From Paenimyroides viscosum (GTDB lineage Bacteria; Bacteroidota; Bacteroidia; Flavobacteriales; Flavobacteriaceae): a stretch of 64,000 nucleotides of DNA. Made by a program: the position numbers and the translations under genes. Within the stretch, counting starts at the first letter, position 1, and every line of letters starts with the position of its first letter. The notes below the pieces were generated by a model that was not told where the DNA came from, did not search any database, and saw only the letters and a list, made by a program, of their open reading frames with translations. The DNA is taken from contig NZ_RQTJ01000009.1 in the NCBI RefSeq assembly GCF_003858535.1, positions 1 through 64,000 on the forward strand, written 5' to 3'. This document shows, in pieces, positions 28,505 to 39,396 of this stretch.

Positions 28505-29065
28505 TTATTCAAAAGTGTTTTTAAAAAGTTCTTCGATTGCATTTATGCCAAAGATATTGATATTTCGGGTGCCGATCCCCGCAAAATGATGCGAGGTAAT
28601 TTTGGGCTGGTATTTTAATTCGATAAAATTCTGATGCTGAAAATCCCAATAAAACCATTGCGCCACATCTTGATTGTACACAAAAATCTTCTTGTTGCTA
28701 TTAATTGCCATTTGTACCGCCCATGCAGTTCCGCCTTTTACCTGTAACTTTTCGCTTACTGTTTTAAGGCTTGATACGGCATAAATTTCATCGGCATTTT
28801 TTACCTGAAACCAATTACGCGACAAAAACTTTAAGTACTGGTTTATTTTAGATCGCTTTAAAACTTCATTGGCTTTCATAACATTTTCAACACCTTCTTT
28901 AAATTCATCATCGGTTAATTCATGTTTGTTTTCAGATGTATGATGCTTTGTTTTGTACGAATACGCCACCACCGAAACATTGAACTTTTCTGCAAAAAAT
29001 TCAAAATAAGAATCGGCACCTTCTGCCCCACCCGAATAACATGTATGATGATTTATGAGTTTCAT
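28505..29065 (-). CDS. SLOG-like nucleotide-binding protein with permuted motif order
   Basis: This 186-residue protein has SGGAEGAD at 11-18, the nucleotide-binding signature of the SLOG/DprA/YspA Rossmann-like superfamily, and GIGTR at 163-167 near the C terminus. In phage DprA-like SLOG proteins the GIGSR motif comes first and SGGAxGAD about 40 residues later. The order is reversed here, as expected for a circular permutation. A TTG start at 29080 is possible but would lie in the likely promoter (TATATTTA, 29070-29077), so I chose the ATG at 29065. It forms a two-gene operon with the WYL regulator. The biochemical activity is unknown. Confidence 0.7.
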   Translation of the reverse strand: MKLINHHTCYSGGAEGADSYFEFFAEKFNVSVVAYSYKTKHHTSENKHELTDDEFKEGVENVMKANEVLKRSKINQYLKFLSRNWFQVKNADEIYAVSSLKTVSEKLQVKGGTAWAVQMAINSNKKIFVYNQDVAQWFYWDFQHQNFIELKYQPKITSHHFAGIGTRNINIFGINAIEELFKNTFE

Positions 29066-29134
29066 AAGGTAAATATACAAATTAAAAACGACGTGAAATG
29101 ACGTGTTAAAAATATTCAGAATTCATCTGCCATC

Positions 29135-29166
29135 TTGTCACACAAATAATTTTAATTGTATCTTTG
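29135..29166 (+). promoter_or_regulatory. miaB promoter
   Basis: A -33 TTG (29135-29137) and a perfect -7 TATCTTTG (29159-29166) are separated by 21 bases, 29 bases before the miaB ATG. Confidence 0.8.
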
Positions 29167-29195
29167 CAAATTGATTTAGTACACGACCGTGATTT

Positions 29196-30641
29196 ATGGA
29201 AAAGGTAATTGAAGAACAAAAACAGGGTACAAGCCTGGTTTTAGATCAACAAGAAAATAATACCAAAAAGTTATTTATAGAGAGTTATGGCTGTCAGATG
29301 AATTTTTCTGATAGTGAAATTGTAGCATCTATTTTAGCCAACGAAGGTTATAACACCACACAAAATTTAGAGGAAGCCGATCTGGTTTTGGTTAACACGT
29401 GTTCTATTCGCGATAAAGCCGAACAAACCATTCGCAAGCGTTTAGAAAAATACAATGCCGTAAAATCGATTAATCCGTCTATGAAAGTAGGCGTATTAGG
29501 CTGTATGGCAGAACGTTTAAAAAGCAAGTTTTTAGAAGAAGAAAAAATTGTGGATATGGTTGTAGGACCAGATGCTTACAAAGATATTCCGAACCTTTTA
29601 AAAGATGTTGGCGAAGGGCGCGATGCCATTAACGTAATTCTATCAAAAGAAGAAACGTATGGCGATATTGCTCCGGTGCGTTTAAACAGCAACGGCGTAA
29701 CAGCTTTTGTTTCTATTACGCGTGGTTGCGACAATATGTGTACTTTTTGCGTGGTTCCTTTTACTCGCGGACGTGAGCGATCTCGTGAGCCGCAAAGTAT
29801 CATGGAAGAAATTAAAGACTTACATGAACGTGGTTTTAAAGAAATCACATTGTTGGGGCAAAACGTAGATTCATATTTATGGTACGGCGGCGGTTTAAAG
29901 AAAGATTTTGTAAAAGCAACCGAAATGCAAAAGGCAACAGCGGTAGATTTTTCACAGCTTTTAGATATGTGTGCGACAAGTTACCCGAAAATGCGTTTCC
30001 GTTTTTCAACATCGAATCCGCAGGACATGCACGATGAAGTTATTCACGTAATGGCGAAGCATCACAATATCTGTAAATACATTCATTTGCCGGTTCAGTC
30101 GGGATCAACACGTATTCTGCACGAAATGAACCGTCAGCACACGCGTGAAGAATACATGGATTTGGTTGATAGAATCTATAAAATTATTCCGGAAATTTCG
30201 TTATCGCAAGATATGATTACAGGATTTCCGACAGAAACCGAAGAAGACCACCAAGATACTTTATCATTGATGGAACATATAAAATACGATTTCGGATACA
30301 TGTTTGCTTATTCTGAACGTCCGGGAACAATGGCTGCCAGAAAGATGGAAGACGATGTGCCTGAACCAGTGAAAAAACGCAGATTACAAGAAATTGTAGA
30401 TTTACAACAGCGCATTGCAATGGAGCGTACCAAACGTTTTGTGGGACAAACAGTAGAGGTTTTAATTGAAAAAACATCTAAACGTTCAGATGAACATTGG
30501 TCTGGAAGAAATTCGCAAAATACAACCGTTGTTTTCCCTAAAGAAAATTACAAAGTAGGCGATTTTGTGTTGGTAAAAGTAAACGATTGTACATCGGCAA
30601 CCTTAATTGGTGATGCCGTAGGGTACAGTGAAATGCAATAG
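29196..30641 (+). CDS. miaB: tRNA-2-methylthio-N6-dimethylallyladenosine synthase
   Basis: MiaB is a radical-SAM methylthiotransferase that converts i6A37 to ms2i6A37 in tRNAs reading UNN codons. The 481-residue protein has the N-terminal Fe-S cysteines C33, C69 and C103, the radical SAM CxxxCxxC triad C178/C182/C185, and a C-terminal TRAM domain (about 415-480). The first 25 residues are a short charged extension. It is the first gene of a plus-strand run towards lptE, secG and groES. Confidence 0.96.
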   Translation: MEKVIEEQKQGTSLVLDQQENNTKKLFIESYGCQMNFSDSEIVASILANEGYNTTQNLEEADLVLVNTCSIRDKAEQTIRKRLEKYNAVKSINPSMKVGVLGCMAERLKSKFLEEEKIVDMVVGPDAYKDIPNLLKDVGEGRDAINVILSKEETYGDIAPVRLNSNGVTAFVSITRGCDNMCTFCVVPFTRGRERSREPQSIMEEIKDLHERGFKEITLLGQNVDSYLWYGGGLKKDFVKATEMQKATAVDFSQLLDMCATSYPKMRFRFSTSNPQDMHDEVIHVMAKHHNICKYIHLPVQSGSTRILHEMNRQHTREEYMDLVDRIYKIIPEISLSQDMITGFPTETEEDHQDTLSLMEHIKYDFGYMFAYSERPGTMAARKMEDDVPEPVKKRRLQEIVDLQQRIAMERTKRFVGQTVEVLIEKTSKRSDEHWSGRNSQNTTVVFPKENYKVGDFVLVKVNDCTSATLIGDAVGYSEMQ

Positions 30642-30644
30642 TTA

Positions 30645-31123
30645 TTTGTTTCAAGTTTAATTTGTTTCAAGTTTCAGGTTATGGCAACAATAAATAGATT
30701 TGAGGATTTAGAAATATGGCAAGAAGCCAGAAGATTAGCAAAAGTTATTCATAGAATTTCTATAGAAACAAATTTAAAAACAGACTTTAAATTTAAAGAG
30801 CAAATTAAATCTTCATCAGGATCTGTCATGGATAATATAGCAGAAGGATTTGAAGGAGATGGTAATCTCGAATTCAGACAATTTCTTTCTATTGCAAAAG
30901 GTTCAGCTGGAGAAACAAGATCTCAATTATATAGAATTTTTGACTGTGAATATATCAATGAAAAGGATTTTGAGCATTTAACAAACGACTATGAAAAGTT
31001 GAGTGGAAAAATTAAAAATTTCATTTCTTATCTAAACAAAAAAAGATTTCAAGGGAAACAAGTTTAAATAACAAACTATAATTGGAGCTTAATCTCAAAC
31101 CAAAAAAACTTGAAACCTGAAAC
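30645..31123. repeat. Inverted and direct repeats framing a four-helix-bundle gene
   Basis: Two direct copies of TTTGTTTCAAGTTT (30645-30658 and 30661-30674) lie just upstream of the gene. Downstream, AACTTGAAACCTGAAAC (31107-31123) matches the inverted complement of 30664-30680 at 15 of 17 bases. The gene and its edges together look like a short discrete insertion between miaB and the sigma-54 activator gene. Confidence 0.6.
30681..31067 (+). CDS. Four-helix-bundle protein (S23/TIGR02436 type), copy 1
   Basis: This 128-residue all-helical protein has the family pattern FEDLEIWQEARRLA at 7-20, followed by SSGSVMDNIAEGFEGD, EFRQFLSIAKGSAGETRSQL and a C-terminal amphipathic helix. The family was first met as intervening-sequence ORFs in 23S rRNA. 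In Bacteroidota it occurs as scattered small genes of unknown function. Here it is framed by short inverted repeats. A second member lies at 34865. Confidence 0.9.
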   Translation: MATINRFEDLEIWQEARRLAKVIHRISIETNLKTDFKFKEQIKSSSGSVMDNIAEGFEGDGNLEFRQFLSIAKGSAGETRSQLYRIFDCEYINEKDFEHLTNDYEKLSGKIKNFISYLNKKRFQGKQV

Positions 31124-31138
31124 TCTAAAAACAAAACT

Positions 31139-32416
31139 ATGGAAAACGTTCAAAGCATCAAACAACGTTTTGAAATTATCGGTAACGACATTAAACTAAA
31201 TCGGGCATTGGAAAAAGCTATTCAGGTGGCTCCGACCGATATTTCTGTTTTGGTTACCGGTGAAAGCGGCGTTGGTAAAGAAAATATTCCAAAAATCATA
31301 CATTCATTATCGCACCGGAAACACGGAAAATACATTGCGGTAAACTGTGGTGCAATTCCTGAAGGAACAATAGATTCTGAACTTTTTGGTCATGAGAAAG
31401 GTGCTTTTACAGGTGCTGTTGGCAGTCGCGAAGGTTATTTTGAAGTTGCAAACGGCGGAACCATTTTTTTAGATGAAGTAGGCGAATTGCCATTAACTAC
31501 TCAGGTTAGATTGCTTCGTGTGTTAGAAAACGGAGAATTTATAAAAGTAGGATCATCAAAAGTTCAAAAAACCGATGTGCGTATTGTTGCGGCAACCAAC
31601 GTTAAAATGTTCGAAGCTATTGATAAAGGCAAATTTCGTGAAGACTTATATTACCGTTTAAGCACGGTTGAAATTGCTTTGCCGCCTTTGCGTGAGCGTG
31701 GAGAAGACATTCATTTGCTTTTTCGTAAATTTTCATCAGATTTTGCACACAAATACAAAATGCCGCCTATTAAATTAACGCCCGATGCTGCCGAATATTT
31801 AATGCATTATCGTTGGGGCGGAAACATTCGTCAGCTTCGCAATATTGCCGAGCAGATTTCTGTTATTGAAACCAATCGTGACATCAATCTAAAAACCATG
31901 CAGGGATATCTTCCCGAACGAAATGCGCAGTTGCCGTCACTTATCGAAACTAAAAAATCGGAAAGTGATTTTAGCAACGAACGCGAAATTTTATACAAGG
32001 TTTTGTTCGATATGAAAGCCGATTTAACCGATTTACGAAAGCTGACACTTGAGTTGATGAATAATTCAAACTCAACACAGGTTCAAGAAACAAACAAATC
32101 GTTAATTCAGCGTATTTACAATCAAAACGAAGATGCTCAGAACAAGCAAACCAATCGCTCTTTTCCTTTAAACGAACATACTTCAACTGCAAAAAGCAAT
32201 CATCAAACCGAATTAATCGACGATGAAAACGAAGAAGACAATTATTTGATTGCCGAAACGATTGACGATGAAGAAACACTTAAATTAGAAGAAAAAGAAA
32301 TTCAGCTGATAAAAAAAGCGTTGGAACGCAACAGCGGAAAACGTAAGGCTGCGGCAGATGAATTGGGAATTTCGGAAAGAACATTGTACAGAAAAATCAA
32401 ACAATATGATTTGTAA
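31139..32416 (+). CDS. Sigma-54-dependent activator, Fis-type HTH
   Basis: This 425-residue AAA+ enhancer-binding protein has Walker A GESGVGKE near 40, the sigma-54-contacting loop GAFTGA, Walker B in GGTIFLDEVGE, and a C-terminal Fis-type helix-turn-helix (KRKAAADELGISERTLYRKI). No receiver or sensor domain precedes the AAA+ domain, so activity is probably set by expression or a partner. A Gln/Asn-rich linker at about 310-355 joins the domains. The gene lptE follows after 107 bases, which suggests a link to envelope genes but does not prove it. Confidence 0.93.
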   Translation: MENVQSIKQRFEIIGNDIKLNRALEKAIQVAPTDISVLVTGESGVGKENIPKIIHSLSHRKHGKYIAVNCGAIPEGTIDSELFGHEKGAFTGAVGSREGYFEVANGGTIFLDEVGELPLTTQVRLLRVLENGEFIKVGSSKVQKTDVRIVAATNVKMFEAIDKGKFREDLYYRLSTVEIALPPLRERGEDIHLLFRKFSSDFAHKYKMPPIKLTPDAAEYLMHYRWGGNIRQLRNIAEQISVIETNRDINLKTMQGYLPERNAQLPSLIETKKSESDFSNEREILYKVLFDMKADLTDLRKLTLELMNNSNSTQVQETNKSLIQRIYNQNEDAQNKQTNRSFPLNEHTSTAKSNHQTELIDDENEEDNYLIAETIDDEETLKLEEKEIQLIKKALERNSGKRKAAADELGISERTLYRKIKQYDL

Positions 32417-32419
32417 GTT

Positions 32420-32458
32420 TTAGTCTAAAAGTCAATTGTCTAAAGTCGTAAAGTCTGA
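32420..32458. repeat. Solo AGTC heptad-type repeat
   Basis: AGTCTAAAAGTC, TCTAAAGTC and GTAAAGTC follow each other in the gap between the sigma-54 activator gene and lptE. They resemble the short-period repeats beside the four-helix-bundle genes, but no such gene is present here, so this may be a scar. Confidence 0.35.
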
Positions 32459-32523
32459 ATAAATTGAGAAGAATAAAGTGATCTAAACAAATCAACTATT
32501 CAACGGTTCAAACAAAACAACAA

Positions 32524-33036
32524 ATGAAAATACAACATACATTATACAAATTTACAGCATTACTTTTATGCTTGATTTTATCAAGTTGTGGTGCGTACAA
32601 TTTTACAGGAACAGGAAAAATTGATGCAGAATCTTTTCAAGTAAACTATTTTTTGAATAATGCCGAATTAATAGAACCGGGTATTGAACGTACCTTTACA
32701 ATAAAACTGCAAGATTTATTAGTTGGTCAAACAAGTTTAACCTTAACAAATACTAATGCCGATTTGGTTTACGAAGGCGAAATTACCCAATACCGCATTT
32801 CACCAATGACTGCAACTGCAGAACAAACCGCTGCACAAAACCGTTTGTACATTGCCATTAACGTACGTTTTACAAACAAAAAAACACCGGAAGACGATTT
32901 TGAGAAAACGTTTTCGCATTTTTACGATTATCCGGCAAACGATCAGTTAATTGGTGGAAAATTAAGCACCGCTTTAGACGAAATTTACGAACGTATAACT
33001 CAAGATGTTTTTAATGCATCGTTAGCAAAATGGTAG
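32524..33036 (+). CDS. lptE: LPS-assembly lipoprotein LptE
   Basis: LptE plugs the LptD outer-membrane translocon that delivers LPS to the cell surface. The 170-residue protein has a lipobox with C22 (LSSC) followed by GAYNFTGTGKI, the usual Bacteroidota LptE start. The ERTFTIKLQDLL segment and the C-terminal helix DEIYERITQDVFNASLAKW also fit. It lies 4 bases before the TPR-like gene. Confidence 0.88.
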   Translation: MKIQHTLYKFTALLLCLILSSCGAYNFTGTGKIDAESFQVNYFLNNAELIEPGIERTFTIKLQDLLVGQTSLTLTNTNADLVYEGEITQYRISPMTATAEQTAAQNRLYIAINVRFTNKKTPEDDFEKTFSHFYDYPANDQLIGGKLSTALDEIYERITQDVFNASLAKW

Positions 33037-33040
33037 TTTT

Positions 33041-34030
33041 ATGAATGCACAACAATACATACAGTGGCTAAATAATCCGTATCACTTAATCGAAGAAAAT
33101 ACAGCAGTGTTAAAAAATACGATTAGTGAATATCCGTATTTACAATCGGCTCGTGCCTTGTATTTAAAGGCGTTAAACCAGCAACGTAGCTTTTTGTACA
33201 ACAGTGAACTTAAAAAAACCGCCGCATACACTACAGATCGAGATGTATTGTTTGATTATATCGTTTCCGAAGATTTTATAACCTACAAAGCATTACATAT
33301 TGAAGAGGTTGATGTTGTTGAAGAAAATTATATTGAATTTAAAAAACCAGAACCAACATTAGATGAAACCATCGAAAAACGAGTTTTAGACACCTTAGTT
33401 TATATCGAAAATCAAGATAAGGAAACACAATTGATTCAAAAAATCGAACAAATTTCTAAATCGAAAATCGAAGCGAATAAACTTGAAAAAGAAACGACTT
33501 TAATTAAAGATCAACAGGTTTCAAACGAAGAAATTTTATCAGAGGAAGTTCCTTCAGAAGAAATTCATCAGTTAGAAGAAAATTTAGAAGTAGGCAAACC
33601 TTTAGATTTTTCAGAAAACGATAAGTTTTCGTTTACAGAATGGTTAAAACTAACATCGGCACAGCCAATTCAGCGCGAAAATACAGAAATTACAAACGAT
33701 ACTATCGAAACAAAAAAAGAAGATATTATTGAAGATAAAATTCCTGTAAAGCAAAAAAACATGGATTTAATAGATCGCTTTATCGAAACAAATCCAAAAA
33801 TTACTCCAAGCAAAACAGCTGTTGTTCCCGTTATAAATATGGACAGGTTAAACGAAGAAGAACCCTTTTACATGACCGAAACTTTGGCCCGAATTTATCT
33901 AGAACAGAAAAAATATCAGAAAGCAATACAAGCTTATGAAATTTTAATTTTGAAATATCCAGAAAAAAGTAGTTTATTTGCAAATCGAATTTTTGATATA
34001 AAGAAATTACAAGAGTTTAATAATATATAA
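33041..34030 (+). CDS. Acidic protein with C-terminal TPR-like motif
   Basis: I do not recognise a named family for the first 270 of the 329 residues, which are rich in Glu, Lys and Ile and probably partly disordered (about 130-250). The last 60 residues contain a TPR-like helix pair (ETLARIYLEQKKYQKAIQAY and EILILKYPEKSSLFANRI). There is no signal peptide. The position between lptE and secG suggests an envelope or secretion accessory role, which is inference from context only. Confidence 0.8.
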   Translation: MNAQQYIQWLNNPYHLIEENTAVLKNTISEYPYLQSARALYLKALNQQRSFLYNSELKKTAAYTTDRDVLFDYIVSEDFITYKALHIEEVDVVEENYIEFKKPEPTLDETIEKRVLDTLVYIENQDKETQLIQKIEQISKSKIEANKLEKETTLIKDQQVSNEEILSEEVPSEEIHQLEENLEVGKPLDFSENDKFSFTEWLKLTSAQPIQRENTEITNDTIETKKEDIIEDKIPVKQKNMDLIDRFIETNPKITPSKTAVVPVINMDRLNEEEPFYMTETLARIYLEQKKYQKAIQAYEILILKYPEKSSLFANRIFDIKKLQEFNNI

Positions 34031-34041
34031 AACAACCCAAT

Positions 34042-34416
34042 ATGTTTACAATTTTTTTAGTGTTAATCACCATTGTTGCCTTACTTTTAATCATTGTTAT
34101 TATGATTCAAAACCCTAAAGGTGGCGGCTTAGATTCATCGTTAGGTGGCTCAACATCTATTGGTGGTGTACAAAACACAAATAAATTTTTAGATAAAAGT
34201 ACATGGACTTTGGCAGCTGCGTTAGTAATTTTAGTTTTAGTTTCTAGCTTAAGTTTCCAAGGTGATTACTCAAACGATTCTAAAATTTTTGATAAAAACA
34301 CCGTAGTAGCTCCACCAGTTGCTTTACCTACAGCAGGTGCAGCAGAAGGGCAGCCAGCACAAAATACTCCAAGTGAGCAAGCACCTGCCAACACACCGGC
34401 ACAACCTGCTAACTAA
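34042..34416 (+). CDS. secG: Protein translocase subunit SecG
   Basis: SecG is the small inner-membrane subunit of SecYEG. The 124-residue protein has two membrane helices (about 2-20 and 52-70) with the typical connecting loop IMIQNPKGGGLDSSLGGSTS. The C-terminal tail is rich in Ala, Pro and Gln, a usual feature in Bacteroidota. A strong terminator follows and separates it from groES. Confidence 0.93.
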   Translation: MFTIFLVLITIVALLLIIVIMIQNPKGGGLDSSLGGSTSIGGVQNTNKFLDKSTWTLAAALVILVLVSSLSFQGDYSNDSKIFDKNTVVAPPVALPTAGAAEGQPAQNTPSEQAPANTPAQPAN

Positions 34417-34433
34417 TTATAAAAAATACTCAT

Positions 34434-34468
34434 AAAAAATGCCAGCTTGTCATAAGCTGGCATTTTTT
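34434..34468 (+). terminator. Terminator after secG
   Basis: A perfect 15-bp stem (AAAAAATGCCAGCTT with its complement) around GTCAT includes a terminal T run. Confidence 0.9.
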
Positions 34469-34501
34469 ATTCTGTCAAAATATCACTTTTACCGGTTGGC
34501 A

Positions 34502-34509
34502 TACTTTTG
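34502..34509 (+). promoter_or_regulatory. -7 element of the groES promoter
   Basis: TACTTTTG fits TAnnTTTG and lies 43 bases before the groES ATG. No CIRCE inverted repeat is visible in the leader. Confidence 0.6.
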
Positions 34510-34552
34510 GTCAAAATAAAAACAAATCATTAATAAATTAAACTTAAATACT

Positions 34553-34828
34553 ATGGCATTAAACGTTAAACCATTAGCAGACCGCGTTATTATTGAACCA
34601 GCTGCTGCTGAAACTCAAACTGCATCAGGAATCATCATTCCAGACACAGCAAAAGAGAAACCACAAAAAGGAACTGTTGTTGCTGTTGGTAACGGTAAAA
34701 AAGACGAGCCTTTAACTGTTAAAGTTGGCGACACTGTTTTATACGGAAAATATGCAGGTACCGATTTAAAATTAGAAGGCAAAGATTTCTTAATCATGCG
34801 TGAAGAAGATATTTTGGCAATTATATAA
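34553..34828 (+). CDS. groES: Co-chaperonin GroES
   Basis: GroES is the heptameric lid of the GroEL folding chamber. The 91-residue protein has the expected length, the N-terminal [10 protein letters not shown] strand, the mobile loop region [15 protein letters not shown] (about 20-34), GTVVAVGNG, and the C-terminal ILAII. Unusually, groEL does not follow directly: a four-helix-bundle gene of 357 bases lies between them, still in the same direction. Confidence 0.97.
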   Translation: MALNVKPLADRVIIEPAAAETQTASGIIIPDTAKEKPQKGTVVAVGNGKKDEPLTVKVGDTVLYGKYAGTDLKLEGKDFLIMREEDILAII

Positions 34829-34830
34829 TA

Positions 34831-36888
<2,058 letters not shown>

Positions 36889-36910
36889 GATCATTAATAA
36901 TAAAGTTTTT

Positions 36911-36937
36911 AAAAGCAGTTCCATTGGAGCTGCTTTT
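36911..36937 (+). terminator. Terminator after groEL
   Basis: AAAAGCAGTTCC and GGAGCTGCTTTT pair over 12 bases with one G:T wobble around a 3-base loop, followed by T. Confidence 0.75.
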
Positions 36938-37033
36938 TCATTTAAACTATTCACAATTAACAATTATTTAATCAATATTGAAGTAATTAGTCGTAAATTG
37001 ATAAGGAATATTAAAAACCTAAAAATAAAAATA

Positions 37034-38545
37034 ATGAGTACAAACAAAGTTTACGACAGGCCAAAATTTAAAGATCAGTACGACAATTACATCAACGGAA
37101 AATGGGCACCACCTGCATCAGGAAAATATTTTGATGTAATTACGCCTTTAGATGGCACTGTAATGACTAAAGCAGCACATTCTAACGCACAAGATTTAGA
37201 TTTAGCGGTTGATGCAGCTGCCGAAGCATTTAAAACATGGGGCAAAACATCTGCAACAGAACGTAGTATTATTCTAAACAAAATTGCCGATCGAATTGAG
37301 CAGAATTTAGAGTACATAGCAGCCGTAGAAACTACCGACAATGGTAAACCGGTACGCGAAACATTAAATGCAGATATTCCGTTGGCTATTGACCACTTCC
37401 GTTATTTTGCAGGAGTAATTCGTGCCGAAGAAGGCTCGTTAACAGAATTAGATCAAAATACGGTTTCGTTAATTGTACACGAACCAATTGGTGTCGTTGC
37501 ACAAATTATTCCTTGGAACTTCCCTATTTTAATGGCTGTTTGGAAAATTGCACCAGCTTTAGCTGCAGGAAATACTATTGTTTTAAAACCTGCCGAATCA
37601 ACTCCGATTTCTATCTTAGTTTTAATGGAAGTAATCGGCGATTTGTTACCACCAGGTGTTTTAAACGTTGTTAACGGTTTCGGGGCCGAATTAGGTCAAG
37701 AATTAGTTGGAAATCCTAAAGTCTCAAAAGCAGCATTTACCGGATCAACCGCTACAGGACGTATGGTTATGCAATACGCTACTGAAAACATTATTCCGGT
37801 AACTTTAGAATTGGGAGGTAAATCGCCAAACGTATTCTTTGAATCGGTAATGGATGAAGACGACGATTATTTAGACAAAGCAATTGAAGGTGCTGTATTG
37901 TTTGCCTTAAATCAAGGTGAAATTTGTACATGTCCTTCTCGTTTGTTAATTCAGGAATCTATTTACGATAAATTCATCGAAAAAGTAGTAGCTCGTGTAA
38001 ATGCTATTAAAGCAGGAAATCCTTTAGATACCGCAACCATGATTGGTGCACAAGCATCGAAAATTCAGTACGATAAAATTCTAAATTACATCAAATTAGG
38101 AAAAGAAGAAGGTGCTGAAGTTTTAACGGGTGGCGATGCCAACATTTTAGGTGGTGATATTGAAAACGGTTATTACATTAAGCCAACTTTATTAAAAGGT
38201 CACAACAAAATGCGTGTGTTTCAAGAAGAAATTTTTGGACCTGTATTGGCTGTAACTACTTTTAAAGACGAAGCGGATGCTATTGAAATTGCCAACGATA
38301 CCATTTACGGTTTAGGTGCTGGTGTTTGGACACGTGATGCGCATCAGTTGTATCAAATTCCGCGTGCTATTCAGGCAGGTCGTGTTTGGGTAAACCAATA
38401 CCACAGTTATCCTGCCGGAGCTCCTTTTGGTGGATATAAACTTTCGGGTATCGGTAGAGAAAATCACAAAATGATGTTAGGCCATTACCGCCAAACAAAA
38501 AATATGTTGATTTCTTACGACAAGAAAAAATTAGGTTTCTTTTAA
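37034..38545 (+). CDS. Aldehyde dehydrogenase
   Basis: This is an NAD(P)-dependent aldehyde dehydrogenase of 503 residues. The catalytic cysteine is C298 in [11 protein letters not shown], the general-base glutamate is in LELGGKSPN, and the cofactor segment is [13 protein letters not shown]. The GEICTC variant and the DUF779 partner gene 10 bases downstream are typical of the acetaldehyde/chloroacetaldehyde branch (ExaC/AldB-like). An upstream in-frame ATG at 36998 would add 12 Asn/Lys/Ile residues; the ATG at 37034 gives the usual N terminus. Confidence 0.93.
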   Translation: MSTNKVYDRPKFKDQYDNYINGKWAPPASGKYFDVITPLDGTVMTKAAHSNAQDLDLAVDAAAEAFKTWGKTSATERSIILNKIADRIEQNLEYIAAVETTDNGKPVRETLNADIPLAIDHFRYFAGVIRAEEGSLTELDQNTVSLIVHEPIGVVAQIIPWNFPILMAVWKIAPALAAGNTIVLKPAESTPISILVLMEVIGDLLPPGVLNVVNGFGAELGQELVGNPKVSKAAFTGSTATGRMVMQYATENIIPVTLELGGKSPNVFFESVMDEDDDYLDKAIEGAVLFALNQGEICTCPSRLLIQESIYDKFIEKVVARVNAIKAGNPLDTATMIGAQASKIQYDKILNYIKLGKEEGAEVLTGGDANILGGDIENGYYIKPTLLKGHNKMRVFQEEIFGPVLAVTTFKDEADAIEIANDTIYGLGAGVWTRDAHQLYQIPRAIQAGRVWVNQYHSYPAGAPFGGYKLSGIGRENHKMMLGHYRQTKNMLISYDKKKLGFF

Positions 38546-38555
38546 AAATGAGATT

Positions 38556-38948
38556 ATGACAAAAACATCCAGATTATCAGCTACCCCAAAAGCTTTGGAA
38601 CTGATTAAAGAATTAGCGCAAGAACACGGAGATTTAATGTTTTACCAAGCAGGTGGATGCTGCGAAGGCACGCAACCCATGTGTTTTAAAAAAGGAGGTT
38701 ATTTTCCAAGGATGCGCGACGTTTTAATTGGTGAGTTGTTGGGATATGATTTTTGGATCGATCATAATTTGTTTGAATATTGGAAACATGCTCATTTTGA
38801 ACTCGATGTTTTAGACGGATTTGGAACGGGTGGTTTTTCACTCGAAATTCCTAAAGGCAAAACTTTTAAAGTAAATTACACTATTTTTACTCCAGAAGAA
38901 GCAGCCCAATTACCAGAACCCACAATGTATAAAGATCGAAATAAGTAA
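38556..38948 (+). CDS. DUF779 protein
   Basis: This 130-residue DUF779 protein has the conserved QAGGCCEGTQPMCF motif near 32-45, where two adjacent cysteines and a third could bind a metal or undergo redox change. It also has the ending FSLEIPKGKTFKVNYTIFTP. DUF779 genes commonly stand next to aldehyde dehydrogenases like the one 10 bases upstream. The role is unknown; assistance to the dehydrogenase is inferred from gene pairing. Confidence 0.9.
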   Translation: MTKTSRLSATPKALELIKELAQEHGDLMFYQAGGCCEGTQPMCFKKGGYFPRMRDVLIGELLGYDFWIDHNLFEYWKHAHFELDVLDGFGTGGFSLEIPKGKTFKVNYTIFTPEEAAQLPEPTMYKDRNK

Positions 38949-38952
38949 AAAG

Positions 38953-38986
38953 AAAATCCGCTCTACAATTTATTAGAGCGGATTTT
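38953..38986. terminator. Bidirectional terminator
   Basis: AAAATCCGCTCTA and TAGAGCGGATTTT form a perfect 13-bp stem between the convergent DUF779 and HMA genes. Confidence 0.85.
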
Positions 38987-39000
38987 TTTATTGATATAAA

Positions 39001-39348
39001 TTACGATTCTCTTTCGTATTTACAGCAACCGTGTAAATTATCGTAATTATCTGTTGTTGCTTTCACTTCTTTGGTATCGTGACCTGCTTTAGCAACCGAT
39101 TCCTGTACTTTTTTAGACGATGTATTATTTTCATCGATGATTAAGTGAAGCATTTGATCATCTGCATGCCATTCTGCCGATTTTACGCCTTTAACTCCAA
39201 AAGCGGCTTTTTCAATACGTTTTTTACACATATCACAATTGCCTTTTACCTCAACATCAACTTTTGCATTTTTACTTTTCTTTTCTTGCGCTGTAGATGT
39301 AAATGCAACACCCAAAACAGCCATCATCAATACTAAATATTTTTTCAT
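39001..39348 (-). CDS. Exported heavy-metal-associated (HMA) domain protein
   Basis: This 115-residue protein has a signal peptide (about 1-20, ending TSTAQ) and a ferredoxin-like HMA domain. Its metal site is C38-D-M-C41. A second Cys pair, HGCCKYE, lies at the extreme C terminus. It resembles periplasmic copper or mercury carriers such as CopZ and MerP. It is the last gene of a putative copper module with a TonB receptor and a HYC_CC_PP protein. Confidence 0.85.
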   Translation of the reverse strand: MKKYLVLMMAVLGVAFTSTAQEKKSKNAKVDVEVKGNCDMCKKRIEKAAFGVKGVKSAEWHADDQMLHLIIDENNTSSKKVQESVAKAGHDTKEVKATTDNYDNLHGCCKYERES

Positions 39349-39396
39349 TTTTCTTTATTTTTAATTGTTAGTTATTCTTTTAATTATTACAGTAAA

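Noticed and set aside
30681-31067. Four-helix-bundle gene as an intervening sequence of a 23S rRNA gene
   Set aside because: No rRNA sequence is in the window; only the protein family is shared with those intervening sequences.
34469-34552. CIRCE/HrcA operator before groES
   Set aside because: No TTAGCACTC-N9-GAGTGCTAA-like inverted repeat is present; only a standard -7 element is visible.
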